A stretch of DNA of 63,782 nt from Eubacterium sp. Lineage in GTDB: Bacteria > Bacillota > Clostridia > Lachnospirales > Lachnospiraceae. The DNA lies in assembly GCA_017472565.1 (NCBI GenBank), contig JAFUPY010000048.1:1-63782 (forward strand). Reading direction: 5' to 3'. How positions within the stretch are numbered: position 1 is the first letter of the stretch; each line of letters opens with the position of its first letter. The notes beneath the pieces are model-generated. The model was given only the letters and a program-made list of their open reading frames with translations, was not told the origin of the DNA and searched no databases. Positions 25,208 to 34,153 of this stretch are shown here, piece by piece. The position numbers and the translations under genes were made by a program.

Positions 25208-26677
25208 TTAGAACATATCTGGTAACCAATGCTTTGGATCAACATCTAAGAACTGAGAACGTTCGAAGTGTTTCTTTAAGCTGAATGGCATTGTGCAGTC
25301 AAAGATTGTCTTACAGGAAATACCTTTGTCTCTGATCATAGGGTTATAGGATGGTTCCTGTGTATGATCAAGCGGATGACATCTTACACCTGGAATAAAT
25401 ACAGTATCGATATCGCCCTGGTAACGGGTATTCAATGCCCATAATACGTCATTTGTATCGAATGGATCTACGTCTTCATCTACTAAGATAACGTTTTTCA
25501 GTTCGTTGAAAGCGGAGAATGCAAGTAATGCAGCCTGACGCTGACGTCCTTCATCAGATGGAACGGATTTTTTGAACTGAAGGATTGCAAGGTATTTACC
25601 ACCGCCGGAAGAATGTGCGTATACGTTCAATAACTTGCCTGGCATCGCTGTTTCTACCATGTTAAGGATAGAAGCTTCGGTTGGAAGACCTGCCATATGT
25701 ACGTGTTCTTCAGATGGTCCGATGGTTGTCTGCATGATTGGGTTAATTCTTGTTGTAACCGCTTTTACTTTGATAATTGGAACCATTGGAGCCGGACCAG
25801 TCTGTCCTGGGAATTCTGGCATCGCTTTGCCTGTTCCTGTAGAACGATCTTCTGGCACTCTGTCGTGTGGCATTAATAAACCTTCGATAACAAATTCTGC
25901 GTTAGCGATTGCTTTTTCTTCAATTGTCAAACATTTTACTAATTCAACTGGTTTCTGACGGATAGCACCTGCACAGGCTAATTCATTGTAGCCAAGTGGT
26001 GTTGTAGGTGGTTCAAAACCGCCGGAAATATATACAGCCGGATCAAGACCGATGCTGATAGAGATTGGCAGTGGCTGGTTGAGCGCTTCTGCTTTTTCAT
26101 AGAAAGCACCGATGTGTCTTGCGCCTGGTGTGATCCACATAGATAATTCATCTGGACCCTGTAAGCACAGTCTGTGGATCGTAGCATCAGAGATGCCTGT
26201 TTCCGGATCAGAAGCATAGCACATACCCATTGTGATGTATGGACCGGCATCTTCTGGTGTATTGGTTGGTGCTGGAACAATCTTACGGATATCGAATCCT
26301 TCGTCTGTGGCTAAATGAACAACTTCCTGACATGGTGCTTTTTCGCCAGCGAAGTCAACTGGTTCGATTGGGTTTTTAACAGCGTCTTTTAAGAACCAGC
26401 CTAATTTTTCAGGTTCTGTTCCTAATAATGCTGCTACTCTCTTACGGCTTGCAAGCATACCGATAATTACTCTTCCGTCCGGATGATCCTTGATGTTATT
26501 GAACATCATAGCTGGCCCAACCTTTGTTGGACGCATAACCGTACCAGCTGCACCCACGTGGCGGTAAACACCTGATAACTCAGCCTTTGGATCAACTTCC
26601 ACGTTTGTTTCCACGTATTCGCCCGGAATTGATTTGATCAACTCAATAGCGGAACGCAGATCATGAACATTACTCAT
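25208..26677 (-). CDS. UbiD-family aromatic acid decarboxylase (LpdC-like), paralog 2
   Basis: 489 residues, colinear with paralog 1 and identical at most positions by eye. Differences cluster in the segment after DAGPYIT (CYASDPETGISDATIH versus IYAKDPVGDESDITIH) and around GLLMPHDRVPEDRSTG. Those lie near the substrate/cofactor pocket in the family and may reflect different substrate preference. It is the first minus-strand gene from the divergent regulatory region, with a MerR-type promoter at 26817-26848. RBS GGAGGA. Confidence 0.87.
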   Translation of the reverse strand: MSNVHDLRSAIELIKSIPGEYVETNVEVDPKAELSGVYRHVGAAGTVMRPTKVGPAMMFNNIKDHPDGRVIIGMLASRKRVAALLGTEPEKLGWFLKDAVKNPIEPVDFAGEKAPCQEVVHLATDEGFDIRKIVPAPTNTPEDAGPYITMGMCYASDPETGISDATIHRLCLQGPDELSMWITPGARHIGAFYEKAEALNQPLPISISIGLDPAVYISGGFEPPTTPLGYNELACAGAIRQKPVELVKCLTIEEKAIANAEFVIEGLLMPHDRVPEDRSTGTGKAMPEFPGQTGPAPMVPIIKVKAVTTRINPIMQTTIGPSEEHVHMAGLPTEASILNMVETAMPGKLLNVYAHSSGGGKYLAILQFKKSVPSDEGRQRQAALLAFSAFNELKNVILVDEDVDPFDTNDVLWALNTRYQGDIDTVFIPGVRCHPLDHTQEPSYNPMIRDKGISCKTIFDCTMPFSLKKHFERSQFLDVDPKHWLPDMF

Positions 26678-26816
26678 AATATAGTCCTCCTTGACAACAT
26701 AAAAATAGTAAAAACGCCTATTTCCTCTTTTTAGTACATTGTCGAAATACCCATTCCCCTATAAATGGTATTCCAAAAAAGTGCCAAAAAAACTCATAGT
26801 TTTACACTTTGCAGTT

Positions 26817-26848
26817 ATTATAAATCAGTATACCTAATATACAGCCAA
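26817..26848 (-). promoter_or_regulatory. MerR-type promoter of ubiD paralog 2
   Basis: TTGGCT (26843-26848) and TATAAT (26817-26822) are separated by 20 bp (19 if TTATAA is used). The over-long spacer carries the inverted repeat GTATA-N5-TATAC (26828-26842). Such stretched spacers with a central dyad are the hallmark of MerR-activated promoters. Apart from this and the divergent promoter, nothing else was recognised in the 343-bp spacer 26678-27020. Confidence 0.6.
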
Positions 26849-26917
26849 TAAAATTTTATGGGATATTTTCACAATTTATTCTCAACAAATTTGTTGAAAA
26901 ATACTTACAATTAACCT

Positions 26918-26948
26918 TTGACTGTATAGTTGCTTTATACGCTAGAAT
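26918..26948 (+). promoter_or_regulatory. MerR-type promoter of merR1-ubiX
   Basis: TTGACT (26918-26923), a 19-bp spacer and TAGAAT (26943-26948). The spacer contains GTATA-N7-TATAC (26924-26940), the same half-sites as the divergent ubiD promoter. Further GTATAC/GTATAG boxes follow at 26953 and 26967. This fits autoregulation by the MerR protein. Confidence 0.65.
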
Positions 26949-27020
26949 AGCTGTATACTGGAACATGTATAGTGGTACACATTTGGTTGTACGCAGCAGT
27001 TTATGAAAAGGGGTTATGTT

Positions 27021-27887
27021 ATGAATGTGGAAAACAATTGGCTGTCTATCAGCGAAATGGCAAACACTTGTGGTATCAGCCGACAGACACTGATTTACTA
27101 CGACAAACATGATATTTTTAAGCCGGGTTACGTAGATGAGAACGGATATCGTTTCTACTCTCTCTATCAGATTCCATTCCTGCGCGAGATTTGTGCATTG
27201 AAGTGCGAAAACGTTTCTTTAAAAGAGATTGTTGACAACCTTCATGACAGAAATGTGGACAATGTATCTGAGCTGCTTCTCTCCAACCGTGAAAACATCA
27301 AAAAGGAACTGGAGGCTCTGCAGCGCAAGATGGATGTTATTGACGTACGTCTTAATTACTACAAGATCATTAAGGAAGCACAGTCCCACGGCTACGCTCC
27401 ATATATCAGTAAGGCACCTGGACGCATTATCCTGTTTTCCAAATGGAAGACACAGGAAATGAGTCGTAAGGAAATGCACTTTACCCATATGCGTCTGCGT
27501 CGTTTCTGTACCGACCACGACATTCCGATCGCCTGGGGCTTCGGCGCCTACTTTTCCAAAGAATCCGTGGAAACAGAGGACTATTTCAAACAGGCTGGCG
27601 GATACATAAACATTCCAAAGGAATACGAAGAAAAGCTTCGCAGCTTCGAACTGGGAGATATGGAAGTAATCTCACTTCCACCATGCAATACCGTATGTAT
27701 GTGTAAGTATGGAATGCCTTACGAAGTGGAAGATTTGGCAAAATTAAGACAGTGGATCAAGGATAATAATTACACCGTAGCCGGCCATGCACTTGACGAG
27801 TGTCTCCTTGATACTACATTCTACACAGAGGAACATCAAAAGGACTTCTGTCAGATCAAGATTCCAATCACAGGAGGTAATGTATGA
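27021..27887 (+). CDS. MerR-family regulator with C-terminal effector domain, paralog 1
   Basis: 288 residues from ATG 27021; an ATG 18 bp upstream is rejected because AAAAGGGG lies between them. The winged HTH (about 6-75) includes LSISEMANTCGISRQTLIYYDK and the ENGYRFYSLYQ wing. A coiled-coil linker follows at about 85-115. The C-terminal part (about 130-285) looks like a GyrI-type effector-binding domain, probably for a small aromatic ligand given the setting. Its stop overlaps the ubiX start by 4 bp. Confidence 0.88.
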   Translation: MNVENNWLSISEMANTCGISRQTLIYYDKHDIFKPGYVDENGYRFYSLYQIPFLREICALKCENVSLKEIVDNLHDRNVDNVSELLLSNRENIKKELEALQRKMDVIDVRLNYYKIIKEAQSHGYAPYISKAPGRIILFSKWKTQEMSRKEMHFTHMRLRRFCTDHDIPIAWGFGAYFSKESVETEDYFKQAGGYINIPKEYEEKLRSFELGDMEVISLPPCNTVCMCKYGMPYEVEDLAKLRQWIKDNNYTVAGHALDECLLDTTFYTEEHQKDFCQIKIPITGGNV

Positions 27888-28453
27888 AACGATTAGTTAT
27901 TGGCATCAGCGGTGCCAGCGGAATGCCGATTGCAATTGGCGTGTTAAAAGCCATCCGTGAACTGGATGACTGGCAGAGCTGTCTGGTCATCTCCGACGGC
28001 GGCGAAAAAACAATTGAAATGGAAACAGACTATTCTGTGGCGGAAGTAAAAGCGCTGGCAGATGAGGTATACGACATTGAAAACATTGGTGCTTCTATCG
28101 CAAGCGGCACCTTCAAAACAGAGGGTATGGTGGTGGTCCCATGCAGCATGAAAACACTGGCAGGCATTGCCTGCGGTTACTCTGACAATCTCCTGCTTCG
28201 GGCAGCAGATGTTGTATTAAAGGAACGCCGGAAGCTGGTTTTAGTTGCAAGAGAAACACCGTTCAACACCATCCATTTAAAAAATATGCTGTCTCTTTCC
28301 CAGATGGGTGCTGTCATCATGCCTCCAATGCAGACTTACTACAATAAGCCGGAAACGGTGGAAGACATGGTAAATCACATTGTAGGAAAAATTTTAGACG
28401 CATACGGCATTGAATTCCAGCCATTCAAACGTTGGAATCCAACCGAAAAATAA
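27884..28453 (+). CDS. ubiX: Flavin prenyltransferase UbiX
   Basis: 189 residues. UbiX joins a dimethylallyl group to FMN to make the prenyl-FMN cofactor of UbiD enzymes. The flavoprotein fold begins KRLVIGISGASGMPIAIGVL. The segments VVVPCSMKTLAGIACGYSDN and RRKLVLVARETPFNTIHLKN are family hallmarks. It is translationally coupled to merR1 and divergent from two ubiD genes, so the locus is self-contained for cofactor and decarboxylases. Confidence 0.95.
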   Translation: MKRLVIGISGASGMPIAIGVLKAIRELDDWQSCLVISDGGEKTIEMETDYSVAEVKALADEVYDIENIGASIASGTFKTEGMVVVPCSMKTLAGIACGYSDNLLLRAADVVLKERRKLVLVARETPFNTIHLKNMLSLSQMGAVIMPPMQTYYNKPETVEDMVNHIVGKILDAYGIEFQPFKRWNPTEK

Positions 28454-28557
28454 GAACGACAGTGATAACCAGACATATATATGTATAACCTTTTTCTAAT
28501 ATTCATGCAGAAAACAAATCAATGAATCCTTTTCCTGCATAACTACTTTAAAATCAG

Positions 28558-28609
28558 AACTGTATTCTAGGTATATGGCATAAAGCGAGTACCAGAATAC
28601 AGTTTTTTT
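28558..28609 (+). terminator. Terminator after ubiX, immediately before merR2
   Basis: AACTGTATTCT pairs perfectly with AGAATACAGTT, extended inside by GGTA/TACC with a bulge, and is followed by TTTTTTT. The T-tract ends about 8 bp before the merR2 RBS, so merR2 has no room for its own promoter downstream. This hairpin must be read through, or act as an attenuator. An additional ATGCAG-AAAA...TTTT-CCTGCAT hairpin lies upstream (28505-28540). Confidence 0.75.
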
Positions 28610-28629
28610 GTTTGACAAGGGGAGACCAT

Positions 28630-29496
28630 ATGTGTACAAATAACTTTTCATCTATCAACCGTAAACTTTCCATTTCTGAAATGGCACAGATTCACGATAT
28701 CAGTCGCCAGACTCTGATCTATTACGATAAGATTGATCTGTTCAAGCCGGAAATCATCGATGAAAACAATGGATACCGTTATTACAGTACCCTTCAGATT
28801 CCGCTTCTGCGGGAAATCTGCTTCCTTCGTTCCATCGGAATGCCGCTGGAGGATATTCGAAAAAGCAACGCCTACAACAATTCTGCATCTACCATCGAAC
28901 TTTTAGAGTCTCAGCACAAAAAGATTCAGAAAGAGATAGAAGCGCTTGAGCTTCAGAAAAAGCAGATTGAAAAGCGTGTTAATATTTATCGTAACGCTAC
29001 TACATATACAGATACGGAATACAAGCCTACCATCGAGTATTTCCCGGAACGTCGCCTGCTCTATCATGAATGGAACCCTGAGAACCATACCCGATATGAA
29101 CTTCACCGTGCATTGATGTCCATTTGGAACGAAGCAGAACGCCACGGTATCTTACCTAGCCGTCGCTGGGGCGCACTTATCTTCAAGGATGAGGTTTTAA
29201 ATGGCACACCATTGAAACGTGCCGGTGGATGTTGTATAATTAACCACGACCTGCCTAATGTGGAAGGAGTTCATATTTTAAAAGAAGGGGAATATGTGTG
29301 CATGCCAAAGTTCGGCATGCCATATGAGACACAGCACATTCATAAGCTGATGCAGTGGATTGAAGAAAACGAGTATGAAATCGTCGGCGATATCTACGAT
29401 GAATGTCTCATTGACGCCATCTTCTACGATGATGACAATGAACTGGATTTCTGTGAAATCCAGATTCCTATCCAGAAAAAAAATTCAGACAAATAG
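28630..29496 (+). CDS. MerR-family regulator with C-terminal effector domain, paralog 2
   Basis: 288 residues from ATG 28630 (MCTNNFSSINRKLSISEMAQ), with AAGGGGAG upstream; the upstream TTG is rejected. The architecture is the same as paralog 1: HTH with ISRQTLIYYDKIDLF, coiled coil (about 90-120), effector domain with a conserved C-terminal segment (CLIDAIFYDDDNELDFCEIQIPI versus CLLDTTFYTEEHQKDFCQIKIPI in paralog 1). Two regulators alongside two UbiD enzymes suggest one sensor per substrate, which is inference. Confidence 0.87.
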   Translation: MCTNNFSSINRKLSISEMAQIHDISRQTLIYYDKIDLFKPEIIDENNGYRYYSTLQIPLLREICFLRSIGMPLEDIRKSNAYNNSASTIELLESQHKKIQKEIEALELQKKQIEKRVNIYRNATTYTDTEYKPTIEYFPERRLLYHEWNPENHTRYELHRALMSIWNEAERHGILPSRRWGALIFKDEVLNGTPLKRAGGCCIINHDLPNVEGVHILKEGEYVCMPKFGMPYETQHIHKLMQWIEENEYEIVGDIYDECLIDAIFYDDDNELDFCEIQIPIQKKNSDK

Positions 29497-29511
29497 AAAG
29501 GTTGCAAAAGT

Positions 29512-29679
29512 ATGGCTTACTATGTAAAGAAAGATCCTAACAAACAGAAAGAAAAGGAAGAAGAAGCTAAGAAAAAACAGCCGCCAAGAGAAAAAGTATT
29601 TTTCTATCAGATTGTTGGCTGCGTTATCGTAATGGTTGTTGTTGCAGTCATTGGTGTCGTAAGATCTTTCAATGGTTAA
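29512..29679 (+). CDS. Small single-pass membrane protein (55 aa)
   Basis: 55 codons from ATG 29512, preceded by AGAAAGGTTGCAAAAGT, a moderate RBS. The N-terminal half is strongly charged and Lys/Glu-rich (KKDPNKQKEKEEEAKKK). It is followed by one hydrophobic helix (about 34-50, IVGCVIVMVVVAVIGVV) and a short RSFNG tail. It is 16 bp downstream of merR2 and followed by a terminator. Function unknown. The coding signal (RBS, TM pattern, position) is good but the gene is short. Confidence 0.7.
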   Translation: MAYYVKKDPNKQKEKEEEAKKKQPPREKVFFYQIVGCVIVMVVVAVIGVVRSFNG

Positions 29680-29728
29680 ACCATCCTGTTATATGATAAC
29701 AATTCCTTTAGAAATATGCATTAAAAAT

Positions 29729-29763
29729 AAAACCATCGAAGCATTTTCGCCTCGATGGTTTTT
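29729..29763. terminator. Bidirectional terminator between the small membrane protein gene and pflA
   Basis: AAAACCATCGA-agcattttcgcc-TCGATGGTTTT: an 11-bp perfect stem with T-rich flanks on both strands, between convergent genes. Confidence 0.88.
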
Positions 29764-29773
29764 GTATTGTTTC

Positions 29774-30538
29774 CTATGCACCGATTTTGGTTGGCTTCAT
29801 GGTTCTTTCTGTTTTCAAACCTAACAGTCTTTCTGCTTTTGCCACTTCCTCTTCGGATGGAGTGCGAACACCCTCTAATGGATATTCGAATCCAAGTTTT
29901 TCCCACTTCGCACAGCCAAGTGTGTGATATGGTAAGACTTCTACACGTTCTACGCTTGGAAGATCTTCGATAAATTCTTTTAATTCTAACAATTCAATCT
30001 TCTGATCTGTAAATCCTGGTACTAAGACGTGACGGATCCACATTGGCTTACCCATGGAGGACAGATAACGAGCCATCTGGAGAATGTGTCCATTCTTGAT
30101 CCCGGTCAGCTCTTTGTGCAGCTCGCTGTCCATTGCCTTGATATCAAGGATCACAAGATCGGTCACTGCCATCAGCTTGTTGAACTTTTCCAGGTACTCT
30201 GGTCGTAAGGAAAAGTTCCCACCGGATGTATCAAGTGCTGTATGAACATTATGCTGTTTTGCCAGTGTAAACAATTCTGTTACGAACTCCATCTGTAACA
30301 GTGCTTCTCCACCGCTGACTGTGATGCCACCGTCTTTGCCCCAGTACGTTCTGTAGCGATACGCTTTGTCAAACAACTGCTTTGCATTCATACGAATTCC
30401 ACACTGTCTGTTCCATGTTTCAGGATTGTGACAGTATTTGCAGCGAAGACCGCAGCCCTGTAAAAAAGCTACAAATCGAACCCCTGGTCCGTCCACCAGT
30501 CCAAATGTTTCAAATGAGTGTACTCTTCCTTCTACCAT
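29774..30538 (-). CDS. pflA: Pyruvate formate-lyase activating enzyme
   Basis: 254 residues. This radical SAM enzyme abstracts a hydrogen from a PflB glycine to make the glycyl radical. The cluster motif CGLRCKYCHNPETW is at about 30-43, preceded by FETFGLVDGPGVRFVAFLQG. GGEALLQ and a later DIKAMDSELHKELTG segment are typical. It follows pflB by about 86 bp. Confidence 0.96.
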   Translation of the reverse strand: MVEGRVHSFETFGLVDGPGVRFVAFLQGCGLRCKYCHNPETWNRQCGIRMNAKQLFDKAYRYRTYWGKDGGITVSGGEALLQMEFVTELFTLAKQHNVHTALDTSGGNFSLRPEYLEKFNKLMAVTDLVILDIKAMDSELHKELTGIKNGHILQMARYLSSMGKPMWIRHVLVPGFTDQKIELLELKEFIEDLPSVERVEVLPYHTLGCAKWEKLGFEYPLEGVRTPSEEEVAKAERLLGLKTERTMKPTKIGA

Positions 30539-30624
30539 AATACTTACCTTCTTCTAATCGTTTTCCCCAATCATTGTTTTATCAGAACTGATTGGAAAAA
30601 TCTTTATACCTTTGACCGATTTCC

Positions 30625-32877
30625 TTATAAATCTGTATGACAGGTTCTGGAAATTACGTCTAACTGCTGCTCTCTGGAAAGATCGATGAATTTTACTGCG
30701 TAACCGGAAACACGGATCGTGAAGTTTGCGTATTCTTCTTTTTCTGGATGTTCCATTGCATCGATCAGTTTTTCTTTTCCGAACACGTTCACATTCAGGT
30801 GATGTGCACCCTGTGAGAAGTAACCATCCATAACCATTACCATGTTATTGATTCTTTCTTCTGGACTGTGGCCAAGTGCGTCTGGGTTGATGGTCTGTGT
30901 ATTGGAGATACCATCCAGTGCCCATTCGTATGGAAGTTTTGCTACAGAGTTCAGAGAAGCTAAAAGACCGTTCTGTTCTGCACCGTAGCTTGGGTTTGCT
31001 CCTGGTGAAAGTGGAGCGCCTGCTTTTCTTCCGTCTGGCATTGCACCTGTTGCTTTTCCGTAAACCACGTTGGATGTGATTGTCAGGATAGAGGTTGTTG
31101 GTTCGGAATCTCTATAGGTGTGCTGTTTTTTCAGCTTATCCATGAATGTTTTCAGCAGCCATACCGCAATGTCGTCTGCACGATAATAATCTTTGCCGTA
31201 TCGTGGGAAATCACCTTCTGTTTCAAAATCGATTACCATGCCGTCTTCATCACGGATTGTTTTTACTTTTGCATATTTGATTGCGCTGATGGAGTCTACC
31301 ACGTGGGAGAATCCTGCGATACCGGTTGCAAATGTTCTGCGAACGTCTGTATCAATCAGTGCCATCTGTGCTGTTTCGTAGCAGTATTTGTCATGCATAT
31401 AGTGGATGACATTCAGTGTATTTACATACAGACCTGCTAACCATTCCAGCATCAGATCGTATTTTTCCATTACTTCTTCATACTCAAGATATTCAGAAGT
31501 AATTCCTTTGTAGGCTGGTCCAACCTGTGCTTTTGTTTTTTCATCCACACCGCCGTTGATTGCATAAAGAAGTGCTTTTGCAAGATTTGCTCTTGCGCCA
31601 AAGAACTGCATTTCCTTACCTGTCTGTGTTGCAGATACACAACAGCAGATTGCGTAATCATCGCCCCAAACCGGTTTCATTACATCGTCATTCTCATACT
31701 GCACAGAGCTTGTGAGAATGGAAATGTGGGAAACGAACTTTTTGAAGTTCATTGGCAAGTCCTTGGAATAAAGCACGGTCATGTTTGGTTCTGGAGATGG
31801 TCCCATGTTAACCAGCGTCTGCAAGAAACGGTAATCGTTCTTTGTTACCATGCTTCTGCCATCTACGCCGATACCACCAACTACTACCGTTGCCCAAACC
31901 GGATCGCCGGAGAACAGTTCTTTGTAGGAAGAAATTCTTGCGAATTTAACCATTCTGAACTTCATTACCATGTGGTCGATCAGTTCCTGTGCTTCTTTTT
32001 CTGTAATCAGCCCTGCTTCCAGATCTCTTTCGATATAGATGTCAAGGAATGTGGAGATACGGCCAACACTCATGGCTGCACCGTTCTGTGTTTTGATGGC
32101 TGCCAGGTATCCAAAATATACCCACTGTACTGCTTCTTTTGCGTTGGCTGCCGGTTTGGAAATATCATATCCATACTCCGCTGCCATTTTTTTCATATCT
32201 TCCAGTGCTCTGATCTGTTTTGTGATTTCTTCACGCTGACGAATCACATTATCTGTCATAACACCATGTCCGCAGTCCGCGAAATCTTTTGCTTTTTCTT
32301 CAATCAGCGTATCGATACCATAAAGCGCAACTCGTCTGTAGTCACCTACGATACGTCCACGTCCGTATGCGTCTGGAAGACCTGTGATGATCTTGTTGTG
32401 ACGAGCCAGCTTCATCTCATCTGTGTAAGCATCAAATACACCCTGGTTATGCGTGCGGCAGTACTTTGTGAAAATTTCACGAAGTTCCTGACTTGGTTCA
32501 TACCCGTTGGTCTCACATGCTTTTAATGCTGTGTTGATACCGCCGTATGGCATAAATGCTCGTTTTAATGGTTTGTCAGTCTGCAGACCAACAATCTGTT
32601 CTAAGTCTTTTAATTCTTCGCTGATATAGCCAGCTTTATGGGATGTAAGAGAAGCAACTACATCTGTATCCATATCCAAAACGCCGTTGTTCTTACGTTC
32701 TTCCTTTTGGAGTTTCTGTAAGTGTCCCCAAAGCTTATCGGTTGCTTCTGTTGCACCTTCCAGGAAACTTTCATCGCCGTCATATGGTTTATAATTCTGC
32801 TGGATGAAATCTCTTACATTGATTTCTTCTTTCCAGATACGTCCTTCAAATCCATCCCACTGTTTGTGATTATACAT
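30625..32877 (-). CDS. pflB: Formate C-acetyltransferase (pyruvate formate-lyase)
   Basis: 750 residues from ATG 32877 ([15 protein letters not shown]), preceded by AGGAGG; a longer reading from 32946 is rejected. It cleaves pyruvate with CoA to acetyl-CoA and formate. The catalytic cysteine pair lies in AICCCVSA and the radical glycine in RVSGYAVKF near the C-terminus. It represents the formate branch of pyruvate use, in parallel with the nearby por genes. The leader has two palindromes: TTTGTATACAAA (32936-32947), and TTTTTTAAC...GTTAAAAAA at about 32965-32992. Confidence 0.96.
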   Translation of the reverse strand: MYNHKQWDGFEGRIWKEEINVRDFIQQNYKPYDGDESFLEGATEATDKLWGHLQKLQKEERKNNGVLDMDTDVVASLTSHKAGYISEELKDLEQIVGLQTDKPLKRAFMPYGGINTALKACETNGYEPSQELREIFTKYCRTHNQGVFDAYTDEMKLARHNKIITGLPDAYGRGRIVGDYRRVALYGIDTLIEEKAKDFADCGHGVMTDNVIRQREEITKQIRALEDMKKMAAEYGYDISKPAANAKEAVQWVYFGYLAAIKTQNGAAMSVGRISTFLDIYIERDLEAGLITEKEAQELIDHMVMKFRMVKFARISSYKELFSGDPVWATVVVGGIGVDGRSMVTKNDYRFLQTLVNMGPSPEPNMTVLYSKDLPMNFKKFVSHISILTSSVQYENDDVMKPVWGDDYAICCCVSATQTGKEMQFFGARANLAKALLYAINGGVDEKTKAQVGPAYKGITSEYLEYEEVMEKYDLMLEWLAGLYVNTLNVIHYMHDKYCYETAQMALIDTDVRRTFATGIAGFSHVVDSISAIKYAKVKTIRDEDGMVIDFETEGDFPRYGKDYYRADDIAVWLLKTFMDKLKKQHTYRDSEPTTSILTITSNVVYGKATGAMPDGRKAGAPLSPGANPSYGAEQNGLLASLNSVAKLPYEWALDGISNTQTINPDALGHSPEERINNMVMVMDGYFSQGAHHLNVNVFGKEKLIDAMEHPEKEEYANFTIRVSGYAVKFIDLSREQQLDVISRTCHTDL

Positions 32878-33094
32878 ACTAAAAACCTCCTGTACATAAC
32901 TTCTTTCCTTGTGGTTCGACTGCATCATATCATGGTTTGTATACAAAGCCCAGACTTTGCATGTTTTTTAACAAATACAATCGTTAAAAAAATATCTATG
33001 TTCTTGATTCTGTACATATTTCACAAAGAAATGCGTTTTTTTGTATAAATCTGAAAACATTTTTGTTTTAATTTCTATACATTTTAACAAAAAC

Positions 33095-33161
33095 GAGGCC
33101 GAAAAAAATTGGCTCTTACAAACCTGAAAACGGTTTGCGCGAAGCAATTTTTTCCGACCTC
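33095..33161. terminator. Long double-hairpin terminator between the LysR gene and pflB
   Basis: An outer stem (GAGG.CG.AAAAAATTG with CAATTTTTT.CG.CCTC) encloses an inner CAAACC/GGTTTG hairpin. T-rich tracts flank it on both strands. The rest of the 309-bp spacer 32878-33186 is AT-rich pflB leader with the palindromes noted for pflB. Confidence 0.75.
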
Positions 33162-33186
33162 TTTCTTATTTTGCACTATTGTTCTC

Positions 33187-34077
33187 TTACACTAATTGAA
33201 ACTCTTCTTCCTGGTACTGGGCGATGATGTGCTCGTACAGAGTCTTTACTGCTGGTGCCATGAAGTTTGGATTTCTCACGGAAATACCGATGATACGGCA
33301 GGCAGATGGATCTGTTGGATACATATCTACCAGGTATGGAATATCGTTCATGACCATCTTTGGCATAATACAGATACCCAGGCCTTTGGCTACAATGGCA
33401 ATCTGAGACAAGTCGTCTACCACGTGGTAGGAGGAACGCACATTCAATCCGTTGTCCTGTAAAAACTTCTGGATGTCTGCATCTGTGGACTCCATTTGGG
33501 ATACGAATACTTTGTCGTGCATCTCGCCGATGGTCATTGCCTCTGTTGCAGGATTTTTAGGAAAGCCCTTTGGCACCACGCAGAGCAATGGGTCACGATA
33601 CAGGGGAACGATTGGCAGATCCTTGGCACTGGATACAGACAAAAATCCCATGTCTACCGTGCCGTTTTTGATCCATTCAGATACATCTGCATACGTTCCT
33701 TGATAAATCTCCAGATTGATGCCTGGAAATTCCTGTTTGAAAGAATTGATGATGTCCGGCATCCAGTTGGTGCATACACTGGAGAAACAGCCAATTTTAA
33801 CAAGCCCCTGCTGCAATCCGTTCAGATTGAACACGGCCTGATTTAAGCTTTCCTCACTGCTTAAAACTGCGTTGATATATGGCTGTAATGTTTCCCCATA
33901 GTTGGTTAGACTGATTCCGTTTTTGCTGCGGGTAAACAGGGTAAAGCCCAACTCCTGCTCCATGGCAGAGATGGCATGACTGACAGCAGATGGTGTCAAA
34001 TTCATAACTTCTGCTGCCTTACGAAAGCTTCCCTGTTCTACGACTGCCTGAAAAACCTGGTATGATAAAATCGTCAT
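33187..34077 (-). CDS. LysR-family transcriptional regulator
   Basis: 296 residues. The N-terminal winged HTH (about 1-60) includes QAVVEQGSFRKAAEVMNLTPSAVSHAISAME. The C-terminal substrate-binding domain (about 92-290) has the segment VKIGCFSSVCTNWMPDIINSF. It is in the same direction as, and 76 bp after, porB; an 8-bp hairpin TCACAAAG/CTTTGTGA (34122-34144) lies between. It could regulate por, pfl or neither. Confidence 0.9.
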   Translation of the reverse strand: MTILSYQVFQAVVEQGSFRKAAEVMNLTPSAVSHAISAMEQELGFTLFTRSKNGISLTNYGETLQPYINAVLSSEESLNQAVFNLNGLQQGLVKIGCFSSVCTNWMPDIINSFKQEFPGINLEIYQGTYADVSEWIKNGTVDMGFLSVSSAKDLPIVPLYRDPLLCVVPKGFPKNPATEAMTIGEMHDKVFVSQMESTDADIQKFLQDNGLNVRSSYHVVDDLSQIAIVAKGLGICIMPKMVMNDIPYLVDMYPTDPSACRIIGISVRNPNFMAPAVKTLYEHIIAQYQEEEFQLV

Positions 34078-34153
34078 TTTCTTCTTAACTCCCGTTCTCT
34101 ATCCTGTCCTTTTGGAACAACTCACAAAGAAGAATGCTTTGTGACATGAATCC

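Noticed and set aside
31726-32526. Plus-strand open frame (266 codons)
   Set aside because: It is antisense to pflB, with odd composition (many Cys and Phe) and no RBS.
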